A DNA stretch of 54,962 nt from an uncultured Hyphomicrobiaceae bacterium (GTDB taxonomy: Bacteria; Pseudomonadota; Alphaproteobacteria; Rhizobiales; CALHAX01). Positions 18,798-28,387 of the stretch are shown piece by piece; positions within the stretch are counted from its first letter, which is position 1, and every line of letters starts with the position of its first letter. The notes under the pieces are model-generated. The model searched no databases, was not told the DNA's origin, and saw only the letters and a program-made list of their open reading frames with translations. Both the position numbers and the translations under genes were made by a program. Location of the stretch: positions 1 to 54,962 of the forward strand of contig CALHAX010000095.1 of NCBI GenBank assembly GCA_937931785.1. The letters are read 5' to 3'.

Positions 18798-19820
18798 TTG
18801 GTAGCCATCAAAGCCGGACAAGTTTCATCGACCGTGAACCGTCCACCTGATGGGACGCAGGCCTTTCTCGTTTATGGTCCTGATACAGGGTTGGTGCATG
18901 AGACTGGCAAGAAGCTAGCCGACAAGCTTGCCTCTGCGACTGATGAGCCTGGCGATATTCTGCGGCTTGATGAAACAGATCTGGACTCTGATCCTGACAG
19001 GTTGCCCGTCGAGCTTCGCACCGTGTCCATGTTTGGTGGCGCAAAGATCATTCGATTGCGGTTTGGACCAAAGATCAATCCCGATGTACTTGCCGATTTT
19101 CTGAACGGGGAACCGATTGAAGGTCGTCTGATCGTCGAAGCCGGAGACCTGAAAAAAACTGCTAAACTTCGCAAATTGTTCGAAGCCTCAAAATGTGCCG
19201 CAGCGCTCCCTTGCTATAGCGACACCAGTCGAGGACTTGAAAGTCTCGTCGACGATGTTCTGAACGAGGCCGGGCTACAAATTTCGCCAGACGCCAAGGG
19301 GATCCTCGTCTCCCTGCTCGGGGCGGATCGCGGACTGTCCCGCAACGAGATTGAAAAACTTGCACTCTACGCCGCTGATCAGGAGCGAATCTCTGCAGAC
19401 GATGTCCGCGCTGTCGTCGGCGACGCATCAGAGATGGCGCTTGACCGGATCGTTCGTGCAGCATTTACCGGAAATGCCGGTGCAGCAGTACACGAATACG
19501 ATCGCGCAGTCGGAGCAGGCCAAGCAGCCCAAAGTGTTCTGCTCGCACTGCAACGCCACGTGATGCGACTCTATCGGTTTCGCACGGCCAGCGATGCAGG
19601 CCGCTCAACGGATCAGGCGATGCGTTTGTTACGACCACCGGTGTTCGGCCAGGATCGTGACGTATTTCTCAGGCAGGCCAATTCCTGGAGTGCTCACCGG
19701 TTGGCCGCATTGCAGACTGCTGTCGGGAGAACGATCCGAAACGGACGCACAGATGCACGGCTTGAGTCCGCGGAGACGGAAAGATTACTTTTACTGATTG
19801 GGCAATCTGCGCGTCGATAG
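18798..19820 (+). CDS. holA: DNA polymerase III delta subunit
   Basis: A 340-residue clamp-loader subunit that opens the sliding clamp. It has the AAA+ fold without a Walker A, as expected for delta. Seen are FLVYGPDTGLVHETGKKLA, a conserved GGAKIIRLRFG, IVEAGDLKKTAKLRKLFE and LLGADRGLSRNEIEKLALYA. The start is a TTG at 18798 (codons TTG GTA GCC) supported by GAGG at 18785-18788, since no ATG or GTG fits. It ends three bases before the parB stop, so the two operons converge tightly without a visible terminator. Confidence 0.92.
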   Translation: MVAIKAGQVSSTVNRPPDGTQAFLVYGPDTGLVHETGKKLADKLASATDEPGDILRLDETDLDSDPDRLPVELRTVSMFGGAKIIRLRFGPKINPDVLADFLNGEPIEGRLIVEAGDLKKTAKLRKLFEASKCAAALPCYSDTSRGLESLVDDVLNEAGLQISPDAKGILVSLLGADRGLSRNEIEKLALYAADQERISADDVRAVVGDASEMALDRIVRAAFTGNAGAAVHEYDRAVGAGQAAQSVLLALQRHVMRLYRFRTASDAGRSTDQAMRLLRPPVFGQDRDVFLRQANSWSAHRLAALQTAVGRTIRNGRTDARLESAETERLLLLIGQSARR

Positions 19821-19823
19821 GTT

Positions 19824-20702
19824 CTATCCAGCACCCAACAGTCGATTGCGGATGTATTCCAGTTGATCGAAGTTCCCGTACTGAATCGACAGCATTCCTG
19901 TTTCACCTGATCCAGCCTTGATATCGATTTTCAGACCAAGCGCTTCAGCCAGTTCCTTTTCAACCGCTCGCGTGTCGGCGTCCTTTTCCCGCTTTGCCTG
20001 ACGTGTGCTACCCGTGCGGCCTGCCTTGGCCTGCATCAGCGTTTCCACGTCGCGGACGCTGAGGTCTTTGGCAACGATCGTTTCCGCAAGCTTTTCTGCG
20101 TCCGGTCGTCCAATCAGAGGCCGCGCGTGTCCGGCCGAAATCCGACCATCACGAACGAATTCAAGCACCTTTTCAGGTAACTTCAGAAGACGAATTGTAT
20201 TGGCAAGGTGACTGCGGCTCTTACCGATGACCTGAGCCAGATCTTCCTGTGTGTAGTTGTACCGCTCCATCAGTTCGGCGTAGCCGTTGGCCTCTTCCAC
20301 GACATTCAGATCTGCACGCTGAACGTTCTCGATTATGGCAAGTTCAAGCACTTCGCGGTCGGACAGATTGCGGACAATAACCGGGATCGTGTGGAGATTT
20401 GCCAGTTGCGATGCGCGCCAGCGCCGCTCGCCAGCGACAATCTCGTAACCTTCACCCTGTGCTTCCGAAGGACGGACCAGGAGGGGTTGTACGAGACCTT
20501 TTTCCTTGATGGAGGCGGATAGTTCCACAAGTTCCGTTTGTGGAAACGTACGACGCGGGTTCAAGGGGCTTGGGCGAACCTGATCAATGGGGACGACTCG
20601 CTGTTCGCCTTCCGGCGGCAGACTTTCGACCGCATTTGCCGGCTCTCCAATCAGCGACGCAAGGCCCCGGCCCAGTCGTCCATTTTGTGCGGTTGCTACC
20701 AT
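19824..20702 (-). CDS. parB: chromosome-partitioning protein ParB
   Basis: A 292-residue CTP-dependent sliding clamp that loads at parS and organises the origin region. The N-terminus GRLGRGLASLIG is the ParA-stimulating segment. The CTP-binding and ParB/Srx domain shows LNPRRTF, LVQPLLVRP and GERRWRAS. The HTH domain contains YTQEDLAQVIGKSRSHLANTIRLL, and the C-terminal dimer domain ends QLEYIRNRLLGAG. Two perfect parS sites lie 1.5-3.6 kb upstream of the gene. It starts 44 bases after parA. Confidence 0.97.
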   Translation of the reverse strand: MVATAQNGRLGRGLASLIGEPANAVESLPPEGEQRVVPIDQVRPSPLNPRRTFPQTELVELSASIKEKGLVQPLLVRPSEAQGEGYEIVAGERRWRASQLANLHTIPVIVRNLSDREVLELAIIENVQRADLNVVEEANGYAELMERYNYTQEDLAQVIGKSRSHLANTIRLLKLPEKVLEFVRDGRISAGHARPLIGRPDAEKLAETIVAKDLSVRDVETLMQAKAGRTGSTRQAKREKDADTRAVEKELAEALGLKIDIKAGSGETGMLSIQYGNFDQLEYIRNRLLGAG

Positions 20703-20746
20703 CTCTTGTCCCCTGTGCCGCGCGTCTTTATCTCTTGCTTGAATGT

Positions 20747-21607
20747 CTACGCTGCTGTGAGTTGACGTTCCCGCTCGATTATTTCTCCCGCAAGCCGGAT
20801 ATAGGCTTGACTCCCAGTCGACTTATGATCGTAGAGCAGGATGGGTTTGCCGTGTGATGGTGCTTCTGCAATCCGCACGTTTCGAGGTATCACGGCGCTA
20901 TAGACTTTCTGACCGAAGAACCGGCGAACCTCTGTTGCAACTTCCTCAGAGAAATTCGTGCGGGCGTCATGCATCGTCAAAACAACGCCCTGAATGTCAA
21001 GACGCGGATTCAATGTCGCCCGCACGCCCTCGATGGTTTCCCTCAGCTGGGAGATCCCCTCCAGCGCAAAGAACTCGCACTGCACGGGCACAAGTACAGA
21101 GTGTGCGGCCACAAGTGCGTTGAGCGTCAGCGCGTTCAAGGAGGGTGGACAATCGATCAGGATATAGCTGATGGGTTTTTCGGACGTGTTCGCGTTCTGC
21201 TCCGCCATCAAAACGTTAATGGCATCGCGGAGGCGAAAATTCCTGTCTTGCTCGTGCAGGATTGCACTCTCGAGGCCGACCAGATCCGAGTTGGCTGTAA
21301 CAATTGACAAACCTGGAACTGCCGTGGGCAATGCAGCCTGGGACAGCGAGACACCTCCCGCCAATATATCGTACATTGTCTGCGTTCTGTTCAACTCGGG
21401 AATGCCGAGGCCTGTACTCGCATTGCCTTGTGGATCAAGATCCAGCACGAGCACACGCTCCCCTATTGCTGCAAGCGCGGTTCCCAGATTGATGGCAGTC
21501 GTCGTTTTACCGACTCCTCCCTTCTGGTTCGCAACAGCCAGAACGCGAATCTCACCACGTGGCGTTGGCACGCCCCCGGGTTGCATATGCCCTTGATGTG
21601 AAGTCAT
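20747..21607 (-). CDS. parA: chromosome-partitioning ATPase ParA
   Basis: A 286-residue Walker-type ATPase that positions the ParB-parS complex along the nucleoid. It has the deviant Walker A KGGVGKTT (signature Lys plus P-loop Lys) near residue 30, Walker B-type ILIDCPPSLN, and GVVLTMHDART. The ATG at 21607 has GAGG close upstream, and a GTG one codon earlier is also possible. It follows rsmG by 35 bases. The mnmG-rsmG-parA-parB order is the classical origin-proximal arrangement. Confidence 0.97.
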   Translation of the reverse strand: MTSHQGHMQPGGVPTPRGEIRVLAVANQKGGVGKTTTAINLGTALAAIGERVLVLDLDPQGNASTGLGIPELNRTQTMYDILAGGVSLSQAALPTAVPGLSIVTANSDLVGLESAILHEQDRNFRLRDAINVLMAEQNANTSEKPISYILIDCPPSLNALTLNALVAAHSVLVPVQCEFFALEGISQLRETIEGVRATLNPRLDIQGVVLTMHDARTNFSEEVATEVRRFFGQKVYSAVIPRNVRIAEAPSHGKPILLYDHKSTGSQAYIRLAGEIIERERQLTAA

Positions 21608-21642
21608 CACGCCTCATTCCCTTCCTGATCGGAGGTCTCCCC

Positions 21643-22272
21643 TCAGCGGGGATGTAACGAACGCACGTCGACAATCGTACTGCCAGCCTGACTTACGCTA
21701 TCGTGACGGGTCGCTTCGAAAACCCAGTCTTGTTCGGCTGTGGCAATCTCTGCCTCGACGCCGCGCCCCTTCATAAACAAGGCTCTCGCGCCGGACGCCA
21801 ATACTGGATGACTGTACTGGAAAAGTTGCGAGAGCGGCGCTAGGGCACGTGCCGTTACGATGTCCACACCAACGATCCTACTTTGCACCACCGGACTTTC
21901 AATTCGCTCTGACAGTATTTCCACAGGGGCGCCTGTCTGACGTTTCACATCGCGCAGAAAAGCGGTCTTTTTCCGATTGCTTTCGACGAGATAGACTTTT
22001 GCGTGTGGATGATCTGACAGCAGAATTGCAATCACCAGGCCTGGCAAACCGGCACCTGAGCCAAAGTCAGCCCAAATACGTGCCTCCGGCGCCAAACGAA
22101 TCAATTGCGCGCAGTCTACAATATGGCGCGACCAGAGGTTGGCGATGGTATCGGGCGCAACGAGATTGATCGACTTCTGCCAATGACGCAGCGCATCTGC
22201 ATATCGGTCCAGATGAACCATTGTTTCACGTGAAACATCAAGGGTTTCTGAAAGATAGGCACGTGGCTCCAT
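21643..22272 (-). CDS. rsmG: 16S rRNA (guanine-527-N7)-methyltransferase RsmG
   Basis: A 209-residue SAM-dependent methyltransferase acting on G527 of 16S rRNA (formerly GidB). The Rossmann part shows WADFGSGAGLPGLVIAILL (SAM loop) and VYLVESNRKKTAFLRDV. VTARALAPL follows. Residues near 13-18 read VSRETM, a short motif whose codons contain a complete parS site. The start ATG and the mnmG stop share one base (TGATG), so the two are coupled. Confidence 0.95.
   Translation of the reverse strand: MEPRAYLSETLDVSRETMVHLDRYADALRHWQKSINLVAPDTIANLWSRHIVDCAQLIRLAPEARIWADFGSGAGLPGLVIAILLSDHPHAKVYLVESNRKKTAFLRDVKRQTGAPVEILSERIESPVVQSRIVGVDIVTARALAPLSQLFQYSHPVLASGARALFMKGRGVEAEIATAEQDWVFEATRHDSVSQAGSTIVDVRSLHPR
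22222..22237. promoter_or_regulatory. parS centromere site 1 (inside rsmG)
   Basis: TGTTTCACGTGAAACA is a perfect 16-base palindrome identical to the consensus ParB-binding site. It lies within the early codons of rsmG, spelling the VSRETM residues, about 1.5 kb upstream of the parB start. ParB nucleates here. Confidence 0.95.
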
Positions 22273-24158
22273 CAGGCAGATGCCTTGTGATTGTCCAATG
22301 TGCGCTTGAATTTCCGGACACTCGCAATGACGAGCATGATCGCAGCGGGAGTAATGCCATCAAGACGACGGGTCTGTGCGATGGTCGTTGGCTGTGCCGC
22401 AATCAGCTTTTCACGCATCTCGTTTGAGAGGCTTAGAACACTGGAAAAATCAAAATCAGCGGGAATGGCCAGTTGTTCGTCTCTCTGCAACGCAGCCACA
22501 TCTGCGTCCTGGCGTTCTACGTACACCGCGTATCGGGCATCCACTTCAATCTGACCGGCGATGACCGGATCTACCTCGGCAATCTCGGGCCAGACAGCTG
22601 CGAGCCGGTTGATATCGATGCCAGTGAACGAAAGAAGCTGCCACGCACTCCGGCGCCGTCCATCCTTGTTCAATGTCAAACCATGCTCTGCAGCTTCATT
22701 TGGCGTGAGCGTCAGTTGATGAAGACGTTCTGTTGCGTGTGAGAGCATTGACTGTTTGGTGCGGAATCTATTTTTGCGGTCTCCCGACACGCAATCCAGT
22801 TCCATCGCAGCCGGTGTCAACCGCTGGTCTGCATTGTCCGCGCGCAGCCGAAGCCGGTACTCTGCACGCGATGTGAACATGCGATACGGCTCAGCGACAC
22901 CACGTGTGATCAGATCATCGACCATGACACCCATATACCCTTCCGAGCGGGATACAGTGAATGGTTCTGATGTCCCTGACGCACGACGCGCCGCATTAAT
23001 ACCTGCAAGCAAGCCCTGGGCGCCTGCTTCCTCATAACCGGTTGTTCCGTTGATTTGACCAGCCAGATAAAGCCCTGGTAATTTACGGACACCGAGATCA
23101 GGAGTCAGCTCGCGAGGGTCGACGTAGTCATATTCAATTGCATAGCCCGGGCGCATAATCTTCGCGTGCTCCAGCCCAGGAATTGTCTTCAGTATCTCAA
23201 CCTGAACGGTTTCTGGCAGAGATGTGGAAATACCGTTCGGATAGACAGTTGGATCGTCGAGACCTTCCGGTTCAAGAAAGATCTGATGACTCTCACGATC
23301 CGGGAACCTGACGATCTTGTCTTCGACAGATGGACAGTACCGAGGACCAATGCCATCGATCTGCCCGGAATACATCGCAGATTTCATCAAGTTGTTCCTG
23401 ATGACCTCATGTGTCGTCGCGTTTGTATGGGTGATGTGGCAGGCGATCTGAGGTGTTAAAATCTGATCCGTCATGAACGAGAACGGAGTTGGTGGACTAT
23501 CGCCGTCCTGTTTCTCAAGGCGATCCCATTGGATTGTTCGTCCGTCGAGCCTTGGAGGTGTGCCCGTTTTCAAGCGCCCCATATCCAGCCCCATCGCATA
23601 AAGCCGCCTGGAAAGCGCTATCGCCGGTTGTTCACCGGCGCGACCTGCTGGAATCTTCTGATCGCCAATGTGAATCAACCCATTCAGAAACGTACCTGTG
23701 GTGATGACCACTGCCCCAGCGCGCAGTTCTGTTTTGTCTTTGAGAACGACGCCATTTGCAGTTCCATTCAACACCAGAAGGTCGGCCACTTCTCCTTGAT
23801 GAACGCAAAGGTTTTTCGTTGCCTGGATCTGTTGCTGAACAGATTCCCTGTAAAGCTTGCGATCAGACTGTGCCCGGGGCCCCTGAACCGCCGGCCCTTT
23901 CGATCGATTGAGCATGCGGAACTGGATTCCGGCTGCATCGGCTGCGCGCGCCATAATTCCGTCAAAGGCGTCGATCTCACGAACCAGGTGACCTTTGCCC
24001 AAACCGCCAATGGCTGGGTTGCAAGACATCTCACCGATGGTGGCGAACTGATGTGTAACGAGGCAGGTACTTGCACCCATTCGCGCAGCGACGGCTGCGG
24101 CTTCAGTGCCGGCGTGTCCACCGCCAACGACAATTACATCGTAGGTCATATCGTTCAT
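22272..24158 (-). CDS. mnmG: tRNA uridine-34 carboxymethylaminomethyl synthase subunit MnmG
   Basis: A 628-residue FAD enzyme (formerly GidA) that, with MnmE, makes the cmnm5 group on U34 of tRNAs. It shows FAD-binding [18 protein letters not shown] near the N-terminus, [19 protein letters not shown], the GNAVQ-like [13 protein letters not shown] and [22 protein letters not shown]-terminal helical part binds MnmE. Length is standard. It is separated from mnmE (upstream on the same strand) by a 181-base gap that carries parS site 2. The start could also be the ATG three codons on. Confidence 0.97.
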   Translation of the reverse strand: MNDMTYDVIVVGGGHAGTEAAAVAARMGASTCLVTHQFATIGEMSCNPAIGGLGKGHLVREIDAFDGIMARAADAAGIQFRMLNRSKGPAVQGPRAQSDRKLYRESVQQQIQATKNLCVHQGEVADLLVLNGTANGVVLKDKTELRAGAVVITTGTFLNGLIHIGDQKIPAGRAGEQPAIALSRRLYAMGLDMGRLKTGTPPRLDGRTIQWDRLEKQDGDSPPTPFSFMTDQILTPQIACHITHTNATTHEVIRNNLMKSAMYSGQIDGIGPRYCPSVEDKIVRFPDRESHQIFLEPEGLDDPTVYPNGISTSLPETVQVEILKTIPGLEHAKIMRPGYAIEYDYVDPRELTPDLGVRKLPGLYLAGQINGTTGYEEAGAQGLLAGINAARRASGTSEPFTVSRSEGYMGVMVDDLITRGVAEPYRMFTSRAEYRLRLRADNADQRLTPAAMELDCVSGDRKNRFRTKQSMLSHATERLHQLTLTPNEAAEHGLTLNKDGRRRSAWQLLSFTGIDINRLAAVWPEIAEVDPVIAGQIEVDARYAVYVERQDADVAALQRDEQLAIPADFDFSSVLSLSNEMREKLIAAQPTTIAQTRRLDGITPAAIMLVIASVRKFKRTLDNHKASA

Positions 24159-24309
24159 AAGGTTGTCTCAAGATTGGTACGCCTGTTTATGGCATACTTC
24201 TGCGTGCGCAGGAATCCCTGCAGGATCATGTCTTGATGTATCAATCCAAGGTATGAGATAGCAGGAATCTCTAGATGAGAGTGTCCTGAATACTGTCAGA
24301 TTGGTTGAA

Positions 24310-24325
24310 TGTTTCACGTGAAACA
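24310..24325. promoter_or_regulatory. parS centromere site 2 (mnmE-mnmG gap)
   Basis: A second perfect TGTTTCACGTGAAACA, in the gap between mnmE and mnmG, 2.1 kb from site 1 and about 3.4 kb from the edge of the candidate oriC. Confidence 0.95.
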
Positions 24326-24339
24326 TCGAGTCTTTTGAG

Positions 24340-25659
24340 TCACTTACCGATACAGAAACCGGCAAAGATATCGTCCAGCACATCCTCTGCGCCAATCTCA
24401 CCGGTCAGTTGACCAAGCGCAACAGCAGCTGTTCGCAAGTCTTCGGCTCGGAGTTCGAGGTCCGACAGATCGGCATCTTGAAAATATTCAAGTGCTGAAA
24501 GGCACCTGACGAGGCACTGGCGCTGACGTGCACGAGTCACGATTGCGGGCTCAACGTTGGAGACACTTGCCTTGCACCAGTCCGTCAATTTCTGAATCAG
24601 ATGATCGATGCCTGCTCCTGTCTTTGCAGATATGCAGATGCTGGCTGGATTGTGAGCAACAGGATCGCTCGCAAGAAGATCCACCTTGTTCAACACGATC
24701 AAGACGTCATCGGATTCGAAATGTATTGCGTCAGGTGCGGCTGCATCAACAATATGAATTACAAGATCGGCATCCTTTGCAGCAATCCGGGCGCGCGCAA
24801 TACCCTCACGTTCGATCGCATTATCCGTTTCCCGCAATCCAGCAGTATCAATCAAAGTAACTGGCAAACCGGCCAACTCCAACTGAACCTCAATCGTATC
24901 GCGTGTGGTTCCGGCTTCTGGCGTAACGATGGCCACGTCCCGGGCAGCCAGAATATTGAGGAGGCTTGACTTACCAGCATTCGGTGCGCCAACGATCGCA
25001 ACTTTCATTCCGTTTCGGATTGTTTCGGCGCGTGCGGTATCTGACAGAGCGGCATGAATGGAAGCGACGAGTTCACGAACCGCCGTGTGAGCCTCTGCAA
25101 TTGGTCCCTCCGTGACGTCGCCTTCGTCGGAAAAATCCAGAACAGCTTCAATCAGCGCCAAGGCATGGATCAGCGCACGTCGCCATGCCGTGCTTTTTTT
25201 TCTCAGGATGCCGGAAGACTGGGCCAGGGCCTGTGTCCGTTGCAATTCGGTGTCGGCCGCTATGAGATCAGCAAGACCCTCGACTTCTGTCAGATCCAAT
25301 TTGCCGTTGAGGAAAGCGCGCTCGGTAAATGCACCAGGGGCCGCCAGCTCACAGCTCTCATCAGTGCTCAATTCTTCGAGCAGCCGTCGAACCACAGCTG
25401 GACTGCCATGAACCTGGAATTCTGCAACATCTTCGCCTGTAAAGCTGTGAGGTGCTGGAAAAAAGAGAACCAGAGCTCTATCGATTTCAGTATTATCTTG
25501 TGCTGATCGGATTGCGCAGAGATTAGCTTTTCGTGGTTCTGGAACTGAACCTGTCAAATTCTGCAAAACAGATCGGGTGTCAGGACCAGATAGTCGAATG
25601 ACTGCCACACCGGAACGGCCACTGCCACTCGAAAGCGCAAATATTGTCTGGGCCGCCAT
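24340..25659 (-). CDS. mnmE: tRNA modification GTPase MnmE
   Basis: A 439-residue potassium-activated GTPase, partner of MnmG. The start ATG at 25659 gives MAAQTIFALSSG, the family N-terminus; the open frame upstream to 25767 is not conserved. The N-terminal tetrahydrofolate-binding domain is followed by a helical domain with an inserted G domain: VGAPNAGKSSLLN (G1), TRDTIEV, DTAGLRET (G3), LNKVDLL (G4) and ISAKTG (G5). The last four residues are CIGK, the conserved one-carbon-binding Cys ending. It lies 150 bases after rho. Confidence 0.96.
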   Translation of the reverse strand: MAAQTIFALSSGSGRSGVAVIRLSGPDTRSVLQNLTGSVPEPRKANLCAIRSAQDNTEIDRALVLFFPAPHSFTGEDVAEFQVHGSPAVVRRLLEELSTDESCELAAPGAFTERAFLNGKLDLTEVEGLADLIAADTELQRTQALAQSSGILRKKSTAWRRALIHALALIEAVLDFSDEGDVTEGPIAEAHTAVRELVASIHAALSDTARAETIRNGMKVAIVGAPNAGKSSLLNILAARDVAIVTPEAGTTRDTIEVQLELAGLPVTLIDTAGLRETDNAIEREGIARARIAAKDADLVIHIVDAAAPDAIHFESDDVLIVLNKVDLLASDPVAHNPASICISAKTGAGIDHLIQKLTDWCKASVSNVEPAIVTRARQRQCLVRCLSALEYFQDADLSDLELRAEDLRTAAVALGQLTGEIGAEDVLDDIFAGFCIGK

Positions 25660-25809
25660 CTGATCTGCTACCGGACACAAAACTGAACAATTCAAACGAC
25701 AGATATGACCGCTCGTGCCGTCATGGTCCACACGATTGTCCGAGGCACATCCTGCTCCCCCGGACACATTCGATTCTGATATACAACTCAGCGATGAATC
25801 AGACTTTGA

Positions 25810-27075
25810 TCACGTATTCATGGAATCGAAGAAATCATCGTTCGATTTGGTCTGCCGGAGTTTATCCAGCAGGAACTCGATGGATTCCATTGGGCCCATC
25901 GGATTGAGGATTCTGCGAAGAACGAACATCTTCTTGAGTTGTTCTGCTTCGACCAGAAGTTCTTCTTTCCGGGTTCCGGACTTGGCAATGTCCATTGACG
26001 GGAAGATCCGCTTGTCAGCGACTTTGCGATCAAGCACGACCTCTGAATTGCCGGTCCCTTTGAATTCCTCGAAAATGACTTCGTCCATACGAGACCCTGT
26101 ATCGATCAATGCTGTTGCGATGATCGTGAGTGATCCACCTTCCTCGATGTTTCGCGCTGCACCGAAAAAACGTTTCGGGCGTTGCAGGGCGTTTGAATCC
26201 ACACCACCAGTGAGAACCTTGCCGGAGGATGGCACGACCGTATTGTAGGCCCGGCCGAGACGCGTGATTGAATCCAGAAGGATGACCACATCACGCTTGT
26301 GTTCAACCAGGCGTTTGGCTTTTTCGATGACCATTTCCGACACCTGCACATGGCGTGTCGGTGGTTCATCAAACGTGGACGAAACAACCTCGCCTTTGAC
26401 CGAACGCTGCATGTCGGTCACCTCTTCCGGGCGCTCGTCGATCAGAAGGACGATGACGTAACATTCCGGGTGATTTGTCGTAATGGAATGCGCGATGTTC
26501 TGGAGCAGCACCGTTTTACCCGTCCGTGGTGGCGCAACGATCAAACCACGTTGCCCCTTACCGAGAGGCGCTACGATGTCGATCACGCGGCCACTCGGGT
26601 CCTTGAGTGTCGGATCCTCGATTTCCATCTTGAACGGCTCATCCGGGTAGAGCGGCGTCAGATTGTCGAAGTGAATCTTGTGGCGGGCCGCTTCAGGCTC
26701 ATCGAAGTTAATTGTGTTGACCTTCAGCAGCGCAAAGTAACGCTCGTTGTCTTTGGGTGAGCGTATCTCCCCCTCAACGGTATCGCCTGTGCGCAGGGCA
26801 AAACGACGGATTTGATTGGGGCTAACATAAATATCGTCCGGCCCTGGCAAATAGTTCGCGTCCGGCGAACGCAGGAAAGCAAAACCATCCTGCAACACTT
26901 CAACAACCCCAATGCCGGTAATTTCGACGTCTCGTTCAGCAAGCTGTTTGAGGATTGCGAACATCAACTCCTGCTTGCGCATGGTGCTGGCGTTCTCGAC
27001 CTCGACCTCTTCGGCAAAGCTGAGGAGCTCTGTCGGCGTTTTGGACTTGAGGTCCTTGAGTTTCATTTCTTTCAT
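25810..27075 (-). CDS. rho: transcription termination factor Rho
   Basis: A 421-residue hexameric RNA translocase that ends transcription. The start at 27075 ([14 protein letters not shown]) fits the family; the frame is open to 27165 without conservation. The RNA-binding cold-shock-like domain has [22 protein letters not shown]. The motor has Walker [13 protein letters not shown] and Walker [17 protein letters not shown]. The Q-loop/R-loop region [21 protein letters not shown] is intact, and so is [13 protein letters not shown] in its variant [14 protein letters not shown] 216-base leader with an inverted repeat precedes it. Confidence 0.97.
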   Translation of the reverse strand: MKEMKLKDLKSKTPTELLSFAEEVEVENASTMRKQELMFAILKQLAERDVEITGIGVVEVLQDGFAFLRSPDANYLPGPDDIYVSPNQIRRFALRTGDTVEGEIRSPKDNERYFALLKVNTINFDEPEAARHKIHFDNLTPLYPDEPFKMEIEDPTLKDPSGRVIDIVAPLGKGQRGLIVAPPRTGKTVLLQNIAHSITTNHPECYVIVLLIDERPEEVTDMQRSVKGEVVSSTFDEPPTRHVQVSEMVIEKAKRLVEHKRDVVILLDSITRLGRAYNTVVPSSGKVLTGGVDSNALQRPKRFFGAARNIEEGGSLTIIATALIDTGSRMDEVIFEEFKGTGNSEVVLDRKVADKRIFPSMDIAKSGTRKEELLVEAEQLKKMFVLRRILNPMGPMESIEFLLDKLRQTKSNDDFFDSMNT

Positions 27076-27202
27076 GGGACATGGGCTCCGAATGGGCTCA
27101 ACCGGTGCGCTCGCACGGGAGGGATCGGGATAAATTGGGAAGGATGCAGTCACAAAATACGTCAAGACGACGAGGTGTGCTTATGCATATATATGGAGGG
27201 AT

Positions 27203-27237
27203 GTTGACGCACCGTTTGATGCGGTAGAATCGTCAAC
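27203..27237 (-). promoter_or_regulatory. inverted repeat in rho leader
   Basis: GTTGACG (27203-27209) is mirrored by CGTCAAC (27231-27237), with an inner ACCG/CGGT pair. It lies about 130-160 bases before the rho start, in a leader that otherwise holds no gene. It could be an operator, or a hairpin in the rho mRNA leader; rho genes are often self-regulated. No clear -35/-10 pair was found. Confidence 0.35.
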
Positions 27238-27291
27238 ACAAATGATACCTAACACATCTGATGGCATCGTGGAAGACAGAAAAGTGGACGA

Positions 27292-27714
27292 TTAAAATGG
27301 TCGGACAATCACAAGTACAACGATGAAAATCATCAGAACTGTCGGAACCTCGTTGATGACGCGATAAAAATTCTCGGAGCGGTTGTTCTGATCAGCCTCA
27401 AAATCTTTGCGCCACTTGCCGAGTGCAATGTGAAACCCTGTCATCGCGATGACGCAAGCTAATTTGATGTGAAACCAGATTTCGGTGAACGCAGCTGCAT
27501 TCACAGCAGCCCAAATCCCGAAAACCCATGTGGCGATCATCGCCGGGTTCATGATGGCTTTAAGAAGCCTGTACTCCATGACCTTAAGGGTTTCAGATAG
27601 TTCGCCGTCTTTTGTGGCACGTGCGTGATACACGTACAGGCGAGGTAGATAGAAAATTCCAGCCATCCAGGCGATCACTGCAATGACGTGCAAGGCCTTG
27701 ATCCAGAGTTCCAT
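27292..27714 (-). CDS. hemJ: HemJ-type protoporphyrinogen oxidase (CopD-like membrane protein)
   Basis: A 140-residue inner-membrane protein with four hydrophobic segments. The N-terminus LWIKALHVIAVIAWMAGIFYLPRLYVYH has the conserved early His (residue 9). IWFHIKLACVIAMTGFHIALGKWRKDF and a terminal LVIVRPF complete the HemJ pattern. HemJ oxidises protoporphyrinogen IX to protoporphyrin IX in bacteria lacking HemG or HemY. In many alphaproteobacteria it lies by rho and the origin, as here. It is the last gene on the leftward arm before oriC. Confidence 0.9.
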   Translation of the reverse strand: MELWIKALHVIAVIAWMAGIFYLPRLYVYHARATKDGELSETLKVMEYRLLKAIMNPAMIATWVFGIWAAVNAAAFTEIWFHIKLACVIAMTGFHIALGKWRKDFEADQNNRSENFYRVINEVPTVLMIFIVVLVIVRPF

Positions 27715-28387
27715 ACTTGCCTCGGTTGATGTTGTTCACGCAGTTGAACTGCGACGTTTTTGGAAAGGTGTCGGAACTTCTCGCACGATTCCGGGGTGAG
27801 TTCGAAATTTATCTCTGTTTGGCAGAGAGGATTGAGGCGTCTAGTTGATGCAGAGACCCATGCGATGGTCTCATCATATCTGAACAGTCGTTGTGAAGCC
27901 CTCGTTTGTGCCGGTTAGCGATGGTGTTTTCTGCGCTTTCGGATTGCCTGATGCCAGCTGGGAACGGGATTTGTCCTCATCCCCCTATAAAGAATCCAAG
28001 ATTCAATCTTTTTGCTGTTTCTTATTGTTATGCGGGGGATAGCGGACATTCCTGAGTATCAACAGCTTATCCTTGTCCTTGGGGCGAGAGTTTTACTCTA
28101 AGCTCAGGTGTGGCGAGATGCGATCTACATGTTGTGTTGGCCTGAATAGTATTTGCAATCCAATCTGTTGCGTGCCCGATATGTATGGCTTGTCGTTCGT
28201 GCAGATTGTTGATCTGCTGTTCAAAACGTGGTGGCTAAAAATTGTATTCACAGAGATGTACTGACTGCGGAGAGGTTTGTTGATTTCGTGATGTGTGTGG
28301 AGGGAATTGTGAACAACGAATGCCGACTTTGGAGCAATTGTTCAGAGGGGCAGAGTGGCTGTGGACAAGTGATGGAGTTATACACAC
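27715..28387. other. candidate chromosomal replication origin (oriC)
   Basis: A 673-base gene-free gap between hemJ (leftward) and the PEPS regulator (rightward), the same gene context as mapped origins in Caulobacter and Rickettsia (next to the RP001-type gene). It contains a perfect TTATNCACA DnaA box (TTATACACA, 28378-28386). Near matches are TGTGGACAA (28360-28368), TGTGAACAA (28308-28316), GTATTCACA (28244-28252), TTATCCTTG (28068-28076) and TTGTTCACG (27732-27740). An AT-rich stretch at 27984-28031 could unwind. GANTC sites occur at 27787, 27992 and 28000. Genes diverge from this gap and parS sites are nearby. Confidence 0.75.
28378..28386 (+). promoter_or_regulatory. DnaA box, perfect match
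   Basis: TTATACACA equals the TTATNCACA consensus. It lies between the GGAG ribosome site (28374-28377) and the GTG start (28388) of the PEPS regulator, at the right edge of the candidate oriC. Confidence 0.7.

Noticed and set aside
24340-25767. Long mnmE start at 25767
   Set aside because: The extra residues are Cys-rich and unlike the family. The conserved N-terminus begins at the ATG at 25659.
28073-28264. 63-codon frame inside the candidate oriC
   Set aside because: The start region lacks a ribosome site and the product looks random. The stretch is better explained as origin DNA.
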